This document shows, in pieces, positions 44,054-54,039 of a DNA stretch of 64,000 bases (position 1 is its first letter; each line of letters begins with the position of its first letter). The translations under genes and the position numbers were made by a program. The notes beneath the pieces were generated by a model. That model searched no databases, was not told where the DNA came from, and saw nothing but the letters and a program-made list of their open reading frames with translations. The stretch is from Streptomyces mirabilis (GTDB lineage: Bacteria > Actinomycetota > Actinomycetes > Streptomycetales > Streptomycetaceae), in NCBI RefSeq assembly GCF_018310535.1, contig NZ_CP074102.1:2914001-2978000 (forward strand), read 5' to 3'.

Positions 44054-45381
44054 GCGGCTCTCCTTGCTGTGCGGCTCCCGCCCGCAGCCTCGCTGCTGCG
44101 GCGCGGCAGATAGACCAGCGCCTCGGTGCCCACGAAGCGCAGGACGAAGGTCATCACCAGGGCCAGCGCGGTGGCGGACAGAGCGCCCATCCCGAAGTGG
44201 CCGACGAACAGGGCGATCAGCGGGATGCGCAGCACCAGGTCGGCGTTGGCGAGCAGCCCGAACCGGCCCACCCGGTCCCACCAGGTGCGGTGCCTGCGGC
44301 GCTCGCGGAACAGCAGATGCTCGATGAGCAGGAAGTTCCAGGCGACGCCGAGCTGGTTGGCGAGGATCTCGGCCGGTACGTAGTGCATGCCGGCGGCGGT
44401 GAGCGCGTACAGGCCGAGCAGGTTCGGCAGGAAGCCGGTGGCGCCGATCAGGCCGAAGACGACCATCCGGGCGACCGGCGAGGCGGTGCGCAGCCCGACG
44501 AGATGGCGCAGGAACCGGAAGCCCTCCTGCGCGGTCGACTTGGACTCGCCCGCGAACCGGTCCTGGAAGACGAAGGGCACCTCGGTGACCTGGCGGGGGC
44601 GGCTGCGGACGGCGAGTTCGAGGAGGATCTTGTAGCCGAGCGGCTGGAGGATGTCGGCGGTGACCGCGCTGCGACGGATCGCGAAGAAACCGCTCATCGG
44701 ATCGCTGATGCCGCGCAGCCGGCGCGGGAAGAGCGTCTTGGTCAGCCAGGTCGCGCCGCGCGAGACGGCGACGCGGTAGCCGCCCGCGAGGCCCTCGCGG
44801 CTGCCACCCTTGATGTACCGGCTGGCGACGACGAGCCCGGCGGCGGACCGCTCCCCCGAGGCCACCAACTCCGGTATCAGGGACGGCGGATGCTGGAGAT
44901 CGCCGTCCATGACGACGATCCAGTCGGAGCTCGCCGCCTTCAGGCCCTCGACGACGGCGCCGCCGAGCCCGCCCACGGCTTCCTCGCGGTGCAGCACGGT
45001 CACCGGGAACGGGCAGTCCTGCGCCTCCCGGGAGATCACCTCGGGGGTGTCGTCCGTGGAGTCGTCCACGAAGACGACCTCGCAGGGCAGCCGGGAGGGC
45101 ACCGACTCGGTGATCCGGCGCAGGAGTTCGCGGATGTTCGCGGACTCGTTGAAGGTGGGTACGACGATGGTGACGGCGCCCGGTTCAGGGACTGCGTTTT
45201 CGCGCTCGGCTCGCCTCCGGGGCGCTCCAGCCGGTGTCGAGAGGGCGATCGTGCTCAACCCTTCGGGCCTCCGCGCGTTCGCCCTCTCGACACCGGCGCG
45301 CCCCTCCGGCTCACTCGCGGTGGACGCCCGTACGGCCGGATCGCCGAGCTCCTCGGGGACAGTGCTCTCGAAGCTGCTCAT
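44050..45381 (-). CDS. Polyprenol-phosphate glycosyltransferase with C-terminal GtrA domain
   Basis: A 443-residue protein. Residues 1-65 are variable and charged. The DPM-type GT2 domain (about 68-300) shows AVTIVVPTFNESANIRELLR, VVFVDDSTDDTPEV and the DxD motif VVMDGDLQHPPSL. Four helices at the C-terminus (about 310-425) form a GtrA-like flippase or anchor domain (RMVVFGLIGATGFLPNLLGL, later IPLIALFVGHFGMGALSATA). It would charge polyprenol phosphate with a sugar that the GT39 enzyme upstream uses outside the membrane. The start overlaps the GT39 stop by ATGA and its own stop overlaps the oxidase start. Confidence 0.92.
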   Translation of the reverse strand: MSSFESTVPEELGDPAVRASTASEPEGRAGVERANARRPEGLSTIALSTPAGAPRRRAERENAVPEPGAVTIVVPTFNESANIRELLRRITESVPSRLPCEVVFVDDSTDDTPEVISREAQDCPFPVTVLHREEAVGGLGGAVVEGLKAASSDWIVVMDGDLQHPPSLIPELVASGERSAAGLVVASRYIKGGSREGLAGGYRVAVSRGATWLTKTLFPRRLRGISDPMSGFFAIRRSAVTADILQPLGYKILLELAVRSRPRQVTEVPFVFQDRFAGESKSTAQEGFRFLRHLVGLRTASPVARMVVFGLIGATGFLPNLLGLYALTAAGMHYVPAEILANQLGVAWNFLLIEHLLFRERRRHRTWWDRVGRFGLLANADLVLRIPLIALFVGHFGMGALSATALALVMTFVLRFVGTEALVYLPRRSSEAAGGSRTARRAA

Positions 45382-47048
45382 CGACTGCCCCCGGACGTCG
45401 TCGTGGTCATGGTGTTTCCCGTGCTCCCGTCGATCCGCCGGATCTCGATCCGGTCGGCGCCCTTGCCGAAGGTGGCGACCGGCGTCGAGTGTTCGATGGC
45501 CGCCTTGACGTTGGGCAGGTCGACCGCGTCACGCCGCACCGTCGGGGAGGCGACGACGTAGTCGATGTCCATCCAGCCGCGCGGCATCGTCTTGGTCACC
45601 GCGGGGTCGAGGTCCGCCTTGTAGAACCAGATGACGCCGAGCCCGGGCCGGTAGCCGTCGTGGACCAGGTCGAGCCAGAGGGCGTCGTCGACCAGAACCC
45701 GGGTGGCCGCCGGGTCCTGGACCTCGGTCTTCAGCCAGGTGGCCGCCGCCCGGTAGGGGGCGTTGGCGTCGGCGGTGACGGCCGTGTGGTCGCCGTCGTA
45801 CCAGCGGGGCAGCACGTAGAGCGCGGCGACCGCCACGAGCGCGGCCGCCGTCACCCGCCGTCCCCAGGTGACGTACGACTTCTCCTCGTCGCTCCGCCAC
45901 CTGCGCAGCACCAGATGGGCGAGGCTGGCGGCGCCTCCGGCGAGAACCAGCGCGAGGAACGGCAGCGCCTGGATGATGTACATCGCGGGCAGATAGCCGC
46001 TCGGGCGCAGCGCCACCAGGGCGAGGATCGCCACCGTGAGGGCGGGTCCGGCGAGGGCCCGGGCGGTGACGGACCACCGCCAGGTGGCCAGGAGCAGCAG
46101 GGCTCCGGCGAGGCCGCCGATGATCAGCACCCGGTCGTAGTAGAGCCAGGAGTGCAGCACGCCGGACGAGCCGGTGCCGGGGTCGAGGATGAAGCCGGAG
46201 CCGGGTCGGCTCATCTGGTACGTGATGCCGTCCCAGAGCGAGACATGGCCCGCGCCCGGGAACAGCTCACCCTTGAGCAGGGCGAACAGCGGGTACGCGA
46301 GGCCGATCAGGGCGCAGGCGGTGATGGCTCCGGTGAGCGCGAACTTGCGGGTGTCGCGGTGGCCGTGGCGCCACATGGTGACCAGGAGTGCGGGCAGGAC
46401 GACGAGCATCGTCTCCTTGGTGAGCACGGCGGCCGCGGCCGCGATGCCCGCCCCGAAGTGGTGCCAGAGGTGCCGGCTCGGGGACGCGGCGAGGCAGAAC
46501 GCGAGCAGCGTCCACATCACCGCGATGTTGTCGAGGAAGATCTCGCGCTGGAGCACGACCGACAGCGGGGAGAGCCCGAAGAGGACCATCGCGAGGCCCG
46601 CGGCCCAGCGCGGCAGCGAGAGACGGCGCGCGAGGACGTACAGCAGGACCGCGCTGGCGGCGCTGACCGCGAGCATCGCGACACGCATCGAGCCGACCGT
46701 CATCAGCGAGGGGCTGATGTGGGCGGGGATCCAGGTCAGTGCGGCTATCTGGATCCAGCCCAGCGGCGGGTGGTCGTACCAGTACGTGTAGTGCGCGAGG
46801 CCCTTGCCCTGCTGCACGGCCCACGCCTGGGCGAGGTAGGTGCCCTCGTCGTCGCTGAGGGCCGGGTAGTCGGTGATGTTCCAGCCCTGCACGACGATGA
46901 TCGCCAGCAGCAGGGTGCCGCACAGCAGCAGGTCGGCGCGCGAGGTGCGCAGCCGCTGGAGCGGCGGGCGGTCGTGGACGATGTCGGGCACGGTGGGTCG
47001 CGTCGCGGGGACCGTGGACGTGGTCACCGCGGGAAGTGTCGAGGTCAC
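45378..47048 (-). CDS. GT39/PMT-family membrane glycosyltransferase
   Basis: A 556-residue GT-C fold enzyme using lipid-linked sugar donors. About eleven membrane helices are present. The first extracytoplasmic loop carries the acidic catalytic motif (DYPALSDDEGTYLAQAWAVQ) and the family segment HYTYWYDHPPLGWIQIAALT; a soluble C-terminal part follows (YRAAATWLKTEVQDPAATRV). GTG at 47048 follows GAGGA; an ATG at 47120 is an in-frame alternative. It is 132 bp after the GT2 stop and overlaps the polyprenol-phosphate GT start, which makes the donor to it. Confidence 0.9.
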   Translation of the reverse strand: MTSTLPAVTTSTVPATRPTVPDIVHDRPPLQRLRTSRADLLLCGTLLLAIIVVQGWNITDYPALSDDEGTYLAQAWAVQQGKGLAHYTYWYDHPPLGWIQIAALTWIPAHISPSLMTVGSMRVAMLAVSAASAVLLYVLARRLSLPRWAAGLAMVLFGLSPLSVVLQREIFLDNIAVMWTLLAFCLAASPSRHLWHHFGAGIAAAAAVLTKETMLVVLPALLVTMWRHGHRDTRKFALTGAITACALIGLAYPLFALLKGELFPGAGHVSLWDGITYQMSRPGSGFILDPGTGSSGVLHSWLYYDRVLIIGGLAGALLLLATWRWSVTARALAGPALTVAILALVALRPSGYLPAMYIIQALPFLALVLAGGAASLAHLVLRRWRSDEEKSYVTWGRRVTAAALVAVAALYVLPRWYDGDHTAVTADANAPYRAAATWLKTEVQDPAATRVLVDDALWLDLVHDGYRPGLGVIWFYKADLDPAVTKTMPRGWMDIDYVVASPTVRRDAVDLPNVKAAIEHSTPVATFGKGADRIEIRRIDGSTGNTMTTTTSGGSR

Positions 47049-47180
47049 GCGGGAAGGTCCTCTCGGGACTTTCGGTATGTTTCGGTAGATACGGGCCCAA
47101 GGCCTGCGGCGCCAGGGCATACGGAACCAAGGCCGTCCCGCCGGATCTCGGATCGGATGCCCGGTGGGTGGCCTCGGGCC

Positions 47181-48434
47181 CTAGTGGGTCGCTTCGGCCT
47201 CGGTGAGGTGCGCACCGACATGGCTGGTCAGCTCCCAGTCGTTGCGGCCCCTTTGCTCACGCCAGACGGCACGGACGGCCGCACCGGCGAGGAGCACCTG
47301 ATAGAAGGGGCCACCGACCACGAGCTTCAGATAGTGGACGAATCGGACGCGGAGCCCGTACTGCTTGCCGAAGTCGTGCAGTCCGACGAGCTCGAAGACG
47401 AAGGTGACCAGGGCGGTCACGGCCGGCAGAAAGGTGATGAAGGCGATCCCGACGGGCACGTCGAGGAAGAGCGCGATGGCCACGTTGAGCGGGATGACCA
47501 CCCCGGAGACGGCCTGCAGATACGGCGTCATCAGCGTGTAGCGGGCGAGCAACCGCTGCCCGAAGCCCGGCAGTTGCTTCCAGTCCTTCTTGCGGTAGAC
47601 CTGCAGGAAGCCCTGGTTCCACCGGGTGCGCTGCTTCATCAGCGACACCAGGCTGCCCGGGGTCTCCTCCCGGGTCACCATGTCGGAGTCGTAGGCGACG
47701 ACGACCTTCTTGCCGACGCTGGAGAGCCGTACCCCCAGGTCGCAGTCCTCGGCGAGGCACTCGGGGTCCCAGCCGTCCGCTTCCCGCAGTACGTCCGTCC
47801 GTACGAAGACGGTGTTGCCGCCGAGCGGGATGAAACCTTTTTGCGCATGCAGGTGCAGCCGCGAGCGGAACCAGAAGAAGTACTCCAGGCAGTTGCGCAG
47901 GCTGTACCAGTTGGAGTGGAAGTTGATGAGCTGGACCCCGCCCTGGACGACGTCCGCACCCGTCGTGCGGAACGCGTGGTCGACATGGGCGAGCAGCTCC
48001 GGATGGACCTGGTCCTCGGCGTCGAAGACCCCGACGACATCGCCGCGGCAGTGCGGCAGCGCGGTGTTCATGGCCTTCGGCTTGTTCTTCTTCTCGTGGT
48101 GGTCGACGACGACCCGCACCCGCTCGTCGCGGGCCTCGGCCTGCCGGGCGACCTCGGTGGTCTCCGGATCGTCGTGCCCGACGATGACGATGATCTCGAA
48201 GTCGGTGTGGCTCGATTCCAGCAGTCGCTGGATGGTGTGGTCGAGCACGGCCTGTTCGTGGCGGGCCGGCAGCAGCAGCGAGAACGCCAGCCGGTCATCG
48301 CCGTCCGGTCTGCTGAACCGGGTGGACGCCAGCACTTCGGGCGTGCGCCACGCGTGCATCTGCCACCAGAGAGTGAACGCCGCCATCCAGAACAGGGCCA
48401 GTGAAACGGCAGCAATAAAGACAGACGTGAGCAA
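47181..48434 (-). CDS. Processive family 2 glycosyltransferase (cellulose/poly-GlcNAc synthase-like)
   Basis: A 417-residue inner-membrane synthase. An N-terminal helix (SVFIAAVSLALFWMAAFTLW) is followed by a GT-A domain with FSLLLPARHEQAVLDHTIQR, DxD-type VFDAEDQVHPELLAHV, the general base LAEDCDLGVRLSS and the processivity motif MKQRTRWNQGFLQVY (Q-x-x-R-W). Three to four helices follow. The start is TTG at 48434, with GGGGG 8 nt upstream. It is the first gene of the four-gene glycan operon. The product polymer is unknown; the terminal radical copper oxidase recalls the CslA-GlxA arrangement of Streptomyces hyphal tips. Confidence 0.9.
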   Translation of the reverse strand: MLTSVFIAAVSLALFWMAAFTLWWQMHAWRTPEVLASTRFSRPDGDDRLAFSLLLPARHEQAVLDHTIQRLLESSHTDFEIIVIVGHDDPETTEVARQAEARDERVRVVVDHHEKKNKPKAMNTALPHCRGDVVGVFDAEDQVHPELLAHVDHAFRTTGADVVQGGVQLINFHSNWYSLRNCLEYFFWFRSRLHLHAQKGFIPLGGNTVFVRTDVLREADGWDPECLAEDCDLGVRLSSVGKKVVVAYDSDMVTREETPGSLVSLMKQRTRWNQGFLQVYRKKDWKQLPGFGQRLLARYTLMTPYLQAVSGVVIPLNVAIALFLDVPVGIAFITFLPAVTALVTFVFELVGLHDFGKQYGLRVRFVHYLKLVVGGPFYQVLLAGAAVRAVWREQRGRNDWELTSHVGAHLTEAEATH

Positions 48435-48470
48435 CAGATCCCCCCAGATCCCAAAACCCCCAGTCGCGAC

Positions 48471-48483
48471 GATGTGTCACATC
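48471..48483. promoter_or_regulatory. Palindrome upstream of the glycan operon
   Basis: A perfect inverted repeat, GATGTG-T-CACATC, lies 37 bp upstream of the TTG start of the GT2 gene. Its position suits an operator for a dimeric regulator, but no cognate regulator is adjacent. The rest of the 202-bp gap to the next gene is comparatively A/T-rich with no supported ORF. Confidence 0.35.
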
Positions 48484-48636
48484 CGCCGCGTCATGGTGCA
48501 GAGACTATGGGCGATCTGTGAAGCGCACAGACTGTTCTGGTGAAGAGCGTGTTTCATCACAGTCGGATCATTTGCTGAACAATTCGAACGCTGGTCGCGT
48601 TTCAACCGGTTGATGAGCAGGCCGATGATCTGCGTT

Positions 48637-50667
48637 TCAGCCGCTCAGAGCCGTGCGAAGCCGGTCGGGATCGGTCGTCGGAGCGTCACAGGTGAAGTTA
48701 CGGCAGACGTACGCGGCGGGCTCGCCCTGCACGAGGGGGCGGTCGGCGAGGAGCGGCAGCTCGTCACTCTCCGGAGTGCCCACGGCCACCACGGCACCCG
48801 GCGCGGTACCGAGCAGCGCCGTCCGGTGCAGGGCCTTTGTCAGGGGATGCCCCTCCGGCCCCACGACCGCGACCTCCCGCGGCCCGTCGAGCAGCGCCTC
48901 CGCCACCGCGAGCCCCCAGCCGATGAAACGGGGAGCGCGCGGCCCGAGCGCCTTCACGACGCCCAACGCCCTTTCGGCGGCGGCCCGATGGGGCTCGGCT
49001 CCGGTCTGGGCGGCATAGCTCAGCAGGGCACCGGCCGCCGCGCTCCAGCCGGAGGGCGTGGCGTTGTCGGTGGGGTCCTGGGGCCGGCGGATGAGCCGCT
49101 CGGCGTCGGCCGCGGTGTCGTACAGCGCGCCGGACTCGGGATCGGTGAACCGCACGATCACCTGGTCCAGCAGGAACCCGGCGAATTCCAGCCACACCCC
49201 TTCCCCGGTGACGGAGGCCAGCGCGAGGAACCCCTCGGCGACGTCCGCGTAGTCCTCCAGCACCCCCGCGTTGGCCCCGGCCCGCCCGTCCTTGCTGGTA
49301 CGGGACAGCTGCGCCCGGTCGTCCATATGCACCCGTACGAGGAGATCCGCGGCGGCGATCGCGGCGTCCACGAGGTCGGGGCGGTCGAAGTAGGCGCCGG
49401 TCTCCGCGAGGGCGGCGACGGCGAGCCCGTTCCAGGCGGCGACGATCTTGTCGTCGCGCCCGGGAGCGGGCCGCTCGGCCCGCGCGGCGAGCAGCCCACG
49501 CCGAATGTCGGCCACCTTCTCCGCGTCGAACAACTCGTCCTGCTGCGGCAGTTGCAGCACGGAGGAGCCCTCTTCGAAGGTCCCCTCCTCCGTCACCCCG
49601 AAGTACCGGGCGGCGAGTTCGCCGTCCTCCGCGCCGAGAACCTCACGGAGCTGCCGCGGGGTCCACACGTAGTACGCCCCCTCGACGTGCTTCCCCGTGC
49701 CGTCGTCGCTGTCGGCGTCGAGCGCGGAGGCGAACCCGCCCTCGTTCGTGCGGAGTTCGCTCACCATGAAGTCGGCTGTCTCCAGGGCGACGCGACGGGC
49801 GAGCTCGGAGCCGGTCGAACGCCAGAGATGCGCATAAACCCTGCACAAAAGTGCATTATCATACAACATCTTCTCAAAATGGGGCACAACCCACTCGCGA
49901 TCCACGGAGTACCGCGCGAACCCCCCGCCCAACTGGTCGTAGATCCCGCCCCGCGCCATCCGCTCACAGGTGTCCTGCGCCATCTGGAGAGCGCCCTCGG
50001 AACCGGTCCGCGCGTGATGCCGCAGCAGGAACTCGATCACCATGGACGGCGGGAACTTGGGCGCGCCCCCGAAACCGCCGCGCGAGGCGTCGTACTCCCG
50101 GGTGAGCCCGAGCAGAGCCCCGGCCAGGTCCTCCTCGCCGGGCACCTCGCCGCTCCCGAAACTCATCTCCCGCTCGGCGAGATCCCGCACGATCTTCCCC
50201 GCGACCTCGGCGACCTCGCCCCGGCGATCGGCCCAGGCCCCGTGCACCCCCTCCAACACCTGCCGGAACGACGGCATCCCGTGCCGGGGCGCGGGCGGAA
50301 AGTACGTCCCGAAATAGAAGGGCTCCGCATCCTGCGTGAGAAACACGGTCATGGGCCACCCGCCCTGCCCCGTGGCCGCCTGCACGGCCTCCATGTAGAC
50401 GGCGTCGACGTCGGGCCGCTCCTCGCGGTCGACTTTGACGCTGACGAAGTGCTCGTTGAGGTAGGCCGCGGTCGCCTCGTCCTCGAAGGACTCGTGCGCC
50501 ATGACATGACACCAGTGACAGCTGCTGTATCCGACGCTGAGCAGTACGGGCACACCCCGCTCACGGGCCTCCTCGAAGGCCTCGGCCGACCAGGGCCACC
50601 AGTCGACGGGGTTGTCGGCGTGCTGGAGCAGATACGGGGACGTCTCATGGGCCAGTCGGTTCGGCAT
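48637..50667 (-). CDS. YyaL/DUF255 thioredoxin-domain protein (Spata20-like)
   Basis: A 676-residue protein of the widespread YyaL family. The N-terminal thioredoxin-like domain (about 1-170) has an intact redox-type motif, [16 protein letters not shown], after the invariant opening [20 protein letters not shown]. The remainder is an alpha/alpha-toroid like N-acylglucosamine epimerases and six-hairpin glycosidases. The invariant motif [19 protein letters not shown] sits at about residues 260-280. The molecular function is not established. No signal peptide is seen. The codons for that invariant motif (49828-49890) end in A or T far more often than anywhere else in the gene. The gene is a single unit, divergent from the STAND operon. 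Confidence 0.93.
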   Translation of the reverse strand: MPNRLAHETSPYLLQHADNPVDWWPWSAEAFEEARERGVPVLLSVGYSSCHWCHVMAHESFEDEATAAYLNEHFVSVKVDREERPDVDAVYMEAVQAATGQGGWPMTVFLTQDAEPFYFGTYFPPAPRHGMPSFRQVLEGVHGAWADRRGEVAEVAGKIVRDLAEREMSFGSGEVPGEEDLAGALLGLTREYDASRGGFGGAPKFPPSMVIEFLLRHHARTGSEGALQMAQDTCERMARGGIYDQLGGGFARYSVDREWVVPHFEKMLYDNALLCRVYAHLWRSTGSELARRVALETADFMVSELRTNEGGFASALDADSDDGTGKHVEGAYYVWTPRQLREVLGAEDGELAARYFGVTEEGTFEEGSSVLQLPQQDELFDAEKVADIRRGLLAARAERPAPGRDDKIVAAWNGLAVAALAETGAYFDRPDLVDAAIAAADLLVRVHMDDRAQLSRTSKDGRAGANAGVLEDYADVAEGFLALASVTGEGVWLEFAGFLLDQVIVRFTDPESGALYDTAADAERLIRRPQDPTDNATPSGWSAAAGALLSYAAQTGAEPHRAAAERALGVVKALGPRAPRFIGWGLAVAEALLDGPREVAVVGPEGHPLTKALHRTALLGTAPGAVVAVGTPESDELPLLADRPLVQGEPAAYVCRNFTCDAPTTDPDRLRTALSG
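49828..49890 (-). other. Island of A/T-ending codons inside the YyaL-type gene
   Basis: Twenty-one consecutive codons encode [12 protein letters not shown] and the following residues up to the histidine of YAHLW. About two thirds of them end in A or T (for example GTT, TTT, TTG, TAT, GAT, AAT, GCA, CTT, TTG, AGG, GTT, TAT), while the flanks are almost wholly G/C-ending. A perfect inverted repeat TGCAC-AAAA-GTGCA lies at 49842-49855. The reading frame and protein motif are intact. Confidence 0.85.
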
Positions 50668-50803
50668 GGGTCCATCCTGCCGCAGTCCTCCGCCCCTGAC
50701 GCGCCGGGCGCAGCCGCCCATTGATCGCGTCGCACCCTCGCGCTCACGTCCCCCACGAAGGACACTGGAAATCAAAGGAGTTGCCGCCGGAGGGGGACGT
50801 GAC

Positions 50804-53800
50804 ATGCGGGAAGGCCATCGGGCGGAGGCCGAGCGGCTGTTGGCCCGGGCCGTGGAGGAAGAGGTGCGGCGCTCGGGCGGGCGGAGTGACGGGACCGTGT
50901 TGCTGTCACGGGCCCGGGCCGCGCTCGACACCATGGCAGGGGCCGCCGCCGAGGAGTATGGGACGTACACCCGGGCGCTGGACGAGGCGGAGGCCGGCCG
51001 GCTGACGTTCGGACAGCGGTACGCCCGGGAGGGCGCCGGAACTCCCCTGCTGGTGGCGGTGGTTGCCGCCGTCGCGGCCTGCGCGGCGGACCTGGCACTG
51101 GGCACGGGCGCCGGAACGGCCGTCGGCGCGGGGGCGAGCGTCGCCGTGGTGGGCGCGGCGGCCACCGTGCTCAAGGTGACCGCCTCGCACGTACCGGCCG
51201 CGAGCCGCCGGGCGGGAGCCCTGGGCCAGCCGGGCGGCCCCGAGCAGTTGCGGCTCCAGTGGCTGACGGCGCTGGAGGTACGGGGCATCCGGCCGTTCCT
51301 CGATCAGCATCGGGTGCTCAGCGCCTCCGCGGGGGCCAAGCAGGGCGCTCCCCAGCTGCGGCGCACCGACAAGAGTGCCGCGGCGCGCAGACGCAACGTA
51401 CTGGAGCAGTCGTTCGGGCAGCTTCCCGAGCCGGCCGGCCCGTTCACCGGGCGCCGGACCGAGCTGTCCCGGGTGGCGCAGTGGGTGCACGCGGCTCGCG
51501 CCGGCACCGAGACGAAGCCGACCGTGGTCGTCCTGCACGGCGCCCCCGGCTCAGGCCGCAGCACCCTCGCGATCCGGGCGGCGCACAGCCTGAAGGACCA
51601 GTTCCGCGGCGCGTGCGTGGTGGACCTGCGCGGCGACAGCACCGAGGAGCCTCCCCTCACCACCCGCGACGCCATGCTCCACCTCCTCAACCGGCTCGGC
51701 GCACCCCGCGAGCAGCTCCTCTTCCGTGAGCGTTCCTCGCAGGACCAGCAGGTCAGACGCCTCAGCGAGCTGTACCACCAGCATCTGACGGGCCTGCCCG
51801 TCACGATCGTGCTCGACGACGCGAGCGACGCCGAGCAGGTCCGCGCCCTGATCCCCGAGCGCTCGGAGAGCCTGGTCCTGGTCACGGCCCGCAAACCGCT
51901 CGACCTGCCCGCCGACCTCGCCGCCTGGGTGCACCAGCTCCCGGTCGACGCCCTGGACGCGGCGGGCGCCGAGGAACTGCTGAACGCGGCGGCCCAGGAG
52001 AAGCCGGACCCGTACGACGCCGAAGCCTCCGACCAGGTACGGGAGCTGTGCGGCAGCCTCCCCCTCGCCCTGCGCATCGCGGGTTCCTCCCTCGGCCCGC
52101 GCACCCCGCGCCAACTGGCCTCCGACCTCGGCGCGTACGGCCCCGTGGAGCCGGTCGAGCGGGTGCTGTGGCTGCGCTACACCGACCAGACCGACACGGC
52201 GAGGCGCCTGCTGCGCCGACTGGCGCTGGCCGGCCGTGCCTCGCTCGGCGCCGCCGCCGCGGCCTCCCTGCTCGCGACGGACGAGCAGGAGGCCACCCGC
52301 CACCTCACCGCGCTCGCACAGGCGGGCCTCATCGACCACGTCCGCGGCAGCCGCTACCGGCTGCACGACCTCGTCCGGGCCTTCGCCCAGGCACGGCTGC
52401 TCGACGAGGAGGAGCCGTCCGAGCGGACGGCGGCCCAGGAACGCCTGATCGTGAACTACGCGGAGCTGGCCGACTCGGTGATCCGCCTGGTCGACGGCAA
52501 GACGTCGACGCGGGCGGATCAGTTCGGGCCGCACGGCTTCACCTCCCTCGACGCGGCCCTGCGCTGGCTGGACGACGAGTCGAGCTTCATCACGGCCACC
52601 CTGCGCCACGCGGAAGGCGTGAACCAAGCGGCCGTACTGAACCTCCTCGGCGCCCTGTGCGACTACTGCCTGCTGCGCGGGGACCTCTACCGCCTGGGTG
52701 AGATCAGCGAGTTGACGCAGGCCGTCGACCAGGGCCTGCTGGTGCGCTCGGTGCAGTGGCGCACCGGTATCGCGGCCCGCCAGCTCGGCGAGCTGGACAA
52801 GGCCCACACCACCCTGTCGTCCGTGGTGAACCTCTACTTCGAGGCGCACCACGACGCGGGCGCGGCCCGGGCCCTGGGCTCCCTCGGCATCACCCTCCAC
52901 CACCAGGGCAACCTCACCGAGGCGGCCGCCAAGCTCCAGGAGGCCATGGAGCTGCAGGCCTCCCCCGAGCTGGCGACGGACCGCGCGTGGACGATGCACG
53001 CGCTGGCCGCCGTGGAGCGCGACCGGGGCCATCTCGACCTCGCCCTGAACCTGCTCACCGAGGCCCTGGTCCTGCACCGCGCGGGCGAGTCCGTGCACGG
53101 CGAGGCGTGGGCCCACTTCCAGCTCGGCCAGCTGGGCCTGCGGATGGGCGACGTACCGTGCGCGGAACGGGAGTTGCGTGACGCGCTCGACCTGTACGGC
53201 CGTACGCGCGACGCCCGCGGCGAGGCCTGGGCCCTGACCCAGCTGGCCCGCGCCCGCCTCGTCGACGGCGACCCGTCCACCGCGGTCGACGGCCTGCGCC
53301 AGGCGGCCTCCCGGCACCGGGAGAACGAGGACGCGCGCGGCGAGGCATGGACGATCTACTACCTGGGCCAGTCCCTGGAGGAGACCGGCAACCTGGACCA
53401 GGCCGTCCGTGAACTGGAGCGCTCCCGCACGATGTTCTCGCGGATGCGGGACGTGTACGGGCTCGCCTGCGCCCGCCACCACTCGGCGCGCGTCACCCGA
53501 GACCAACGGGCCGCCCAGACCGGCTCCCTGCGCAACTCGGGCTTCGCGCGCCAGCTCCTGGTGGACGCGCGCGCCGACTTCCAGCGCATCGGCGTGGCCC
53601 ACGGCGAGGCGTGGACCTGCCTGGAGCTGGCGGTGGTCGACGCCGGAAACGCCCGTACGCCGGGCGCCCTCGCCCTGTGCGACGAGGCGGCCGGCCTGTT
53701 CGCCTCGTACGGGGACCGGCGCGGCGAGGACTGGGCCAGGTTCCTGAGGTGCACCCTTCTGCCGTACGGCTCCCCGGGCGGCCTCGAAGTGGGCAGCGCC

Positions 53801-54004
53801 GTCGCCCAGGAGGAACTGGCGCAGCTCTCCCGCACCGGCCACCCGCTCCGCGACGGAAGGCTCGACGACTACGTGGAGGCGTACCAACTCTTGCTCGAAC
53901 GGGGGGTCGACCTGGACGCGGGATGGCAGGCTTGGCGCCTGGGAATGGTGCCGAGCCGGCATGCCCGGGAGGTCATGGGGGTGACGGTGACCGCGGCGCG
54001 CTAG
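50804..54004 (+). CDS. STAND NTPase (NB-ARC-like) with N-terminal membrane hairpin and C-terminal TPR array
   Basis: A 1066-residue protein. Residues 80-126 form a hydrophobic hairpin ([20 protein letters not shown], then [19 protein letters not shown]), so the protein is probably membrane-attached. The NTPase spans about 205-450: Walker [10 protein letters not shown] at 246-254 (Arg252 in place of the usual Lys), Walker B TIVLDDA at 334-340, and the GLPL-type motif [13 protein letters not shown] winged-helix-like region follows ([20 protein letters not shown]). Residues about 660-1000 are TPR-like repeats in strict 40-residue register, marked by G-x-A-W at 766, 806, 846, 934 and 974. GGAGGGGG precedes the ATG. 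It heads a three-gene operon ending in a CHAT protein, the layout of a sensor-effector defence or cell-death system. Confidence 0.88.
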   Translation: MREGHRAEAERLLARAVEEEVRRSGGRSDGTVLLSRARAALDTMAGAAAEEYGTYTRALDEAEAGRLTFGQRYAREGAGTPLLVAVVAAVAACAADLALGTGAGTAVGAGASVAVVGAAATVLKVTASHVPAASRRAGALGQPGGPEQLRLQWLTALEVRGIRPFLDQHRVLSASAGAKQGAPQLRRTDKSAAARRRNVLEQSFGQLPEPAGPFTGRRTELSRVAQWVHAARAGTETKPTVVVLHGAPGSGRSTLAIRAAHSLKDQFRGACVVDLRGDSTEEPPLTTRDAMLHLLNRLGAPREQLLFRERSSQDQQVRRLSELYHQHLTGLPVTIVLDDASDAEQVRALIPERSESLVLVTARKPLDLPADLAAWVHQLPVDALDAAGAEELLNAAAQEKPDPYDAEASDQVRELCGSLPLALRIAGSSLGPRTPRQLASDLGAYGPVEPVERVLWLRYTDQTDTARRLLRRLALAGRASLGAAAAASLLATDEQEATRHLTALAQAGLIDHVRGSRYRLHDLVRAFAQARLLDEEEPSERTAAQERLIVNYAELADSVIRLVDGKTSTRADQFGPHGFTSLDAALRWLDDESSFITATLRHAEGVNQAAVLNLLGALCDYCLLRGDLYRLGEISELTQAVDQGLLVRSVQWRTGIAARQLGELDKAHTTLSSVVNLYFEAHHDAGAARALGSLGITLHHQGNLTEAAAKLQEAMELQASPELATDRAWTMHALAAVERDRGHLDLALNLLTEALVLHRAGESVHGEAWAHFQLGQLGLRMGDVPCAERELRDALDLYGRTRDARGEAWALTQLARARLVDGDPSTAVDGLRQAASRHRENEDARGEAWTIYYLGQSLEETGNLDQAVRELERSRTMFSRMRDVYGLACARHHSARVTRDQRAAQTGSLRNSGFARQLLVDARADFQRIGVAHGEAWTCLELAVVDAGNARTPGALALCDEAAGLFASYGDRRGEDWARFLRCTLLPYGSPGGLEVGSAVAQEELAQLSRTGHPLRDGRLDDYVEAYQLLLERGVDLDAGWQAWRLGMVPSRHAREVMGVTVTAAR

Positions 54005-54039
54005 CACGGTGGGGATGTTCGGGTACGAGGGGGACTTCG

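Noticed and set aside
45234..48404. A 1056-codon open frame on the plus strand opposite the glycan operon
   Set aside because: It lies antisense to three genes with clear catalytic motifs. High GC keeps antisense frames open, and the translation is low complexity (Arg, Gly, Val, Asp) without recognisable domains.
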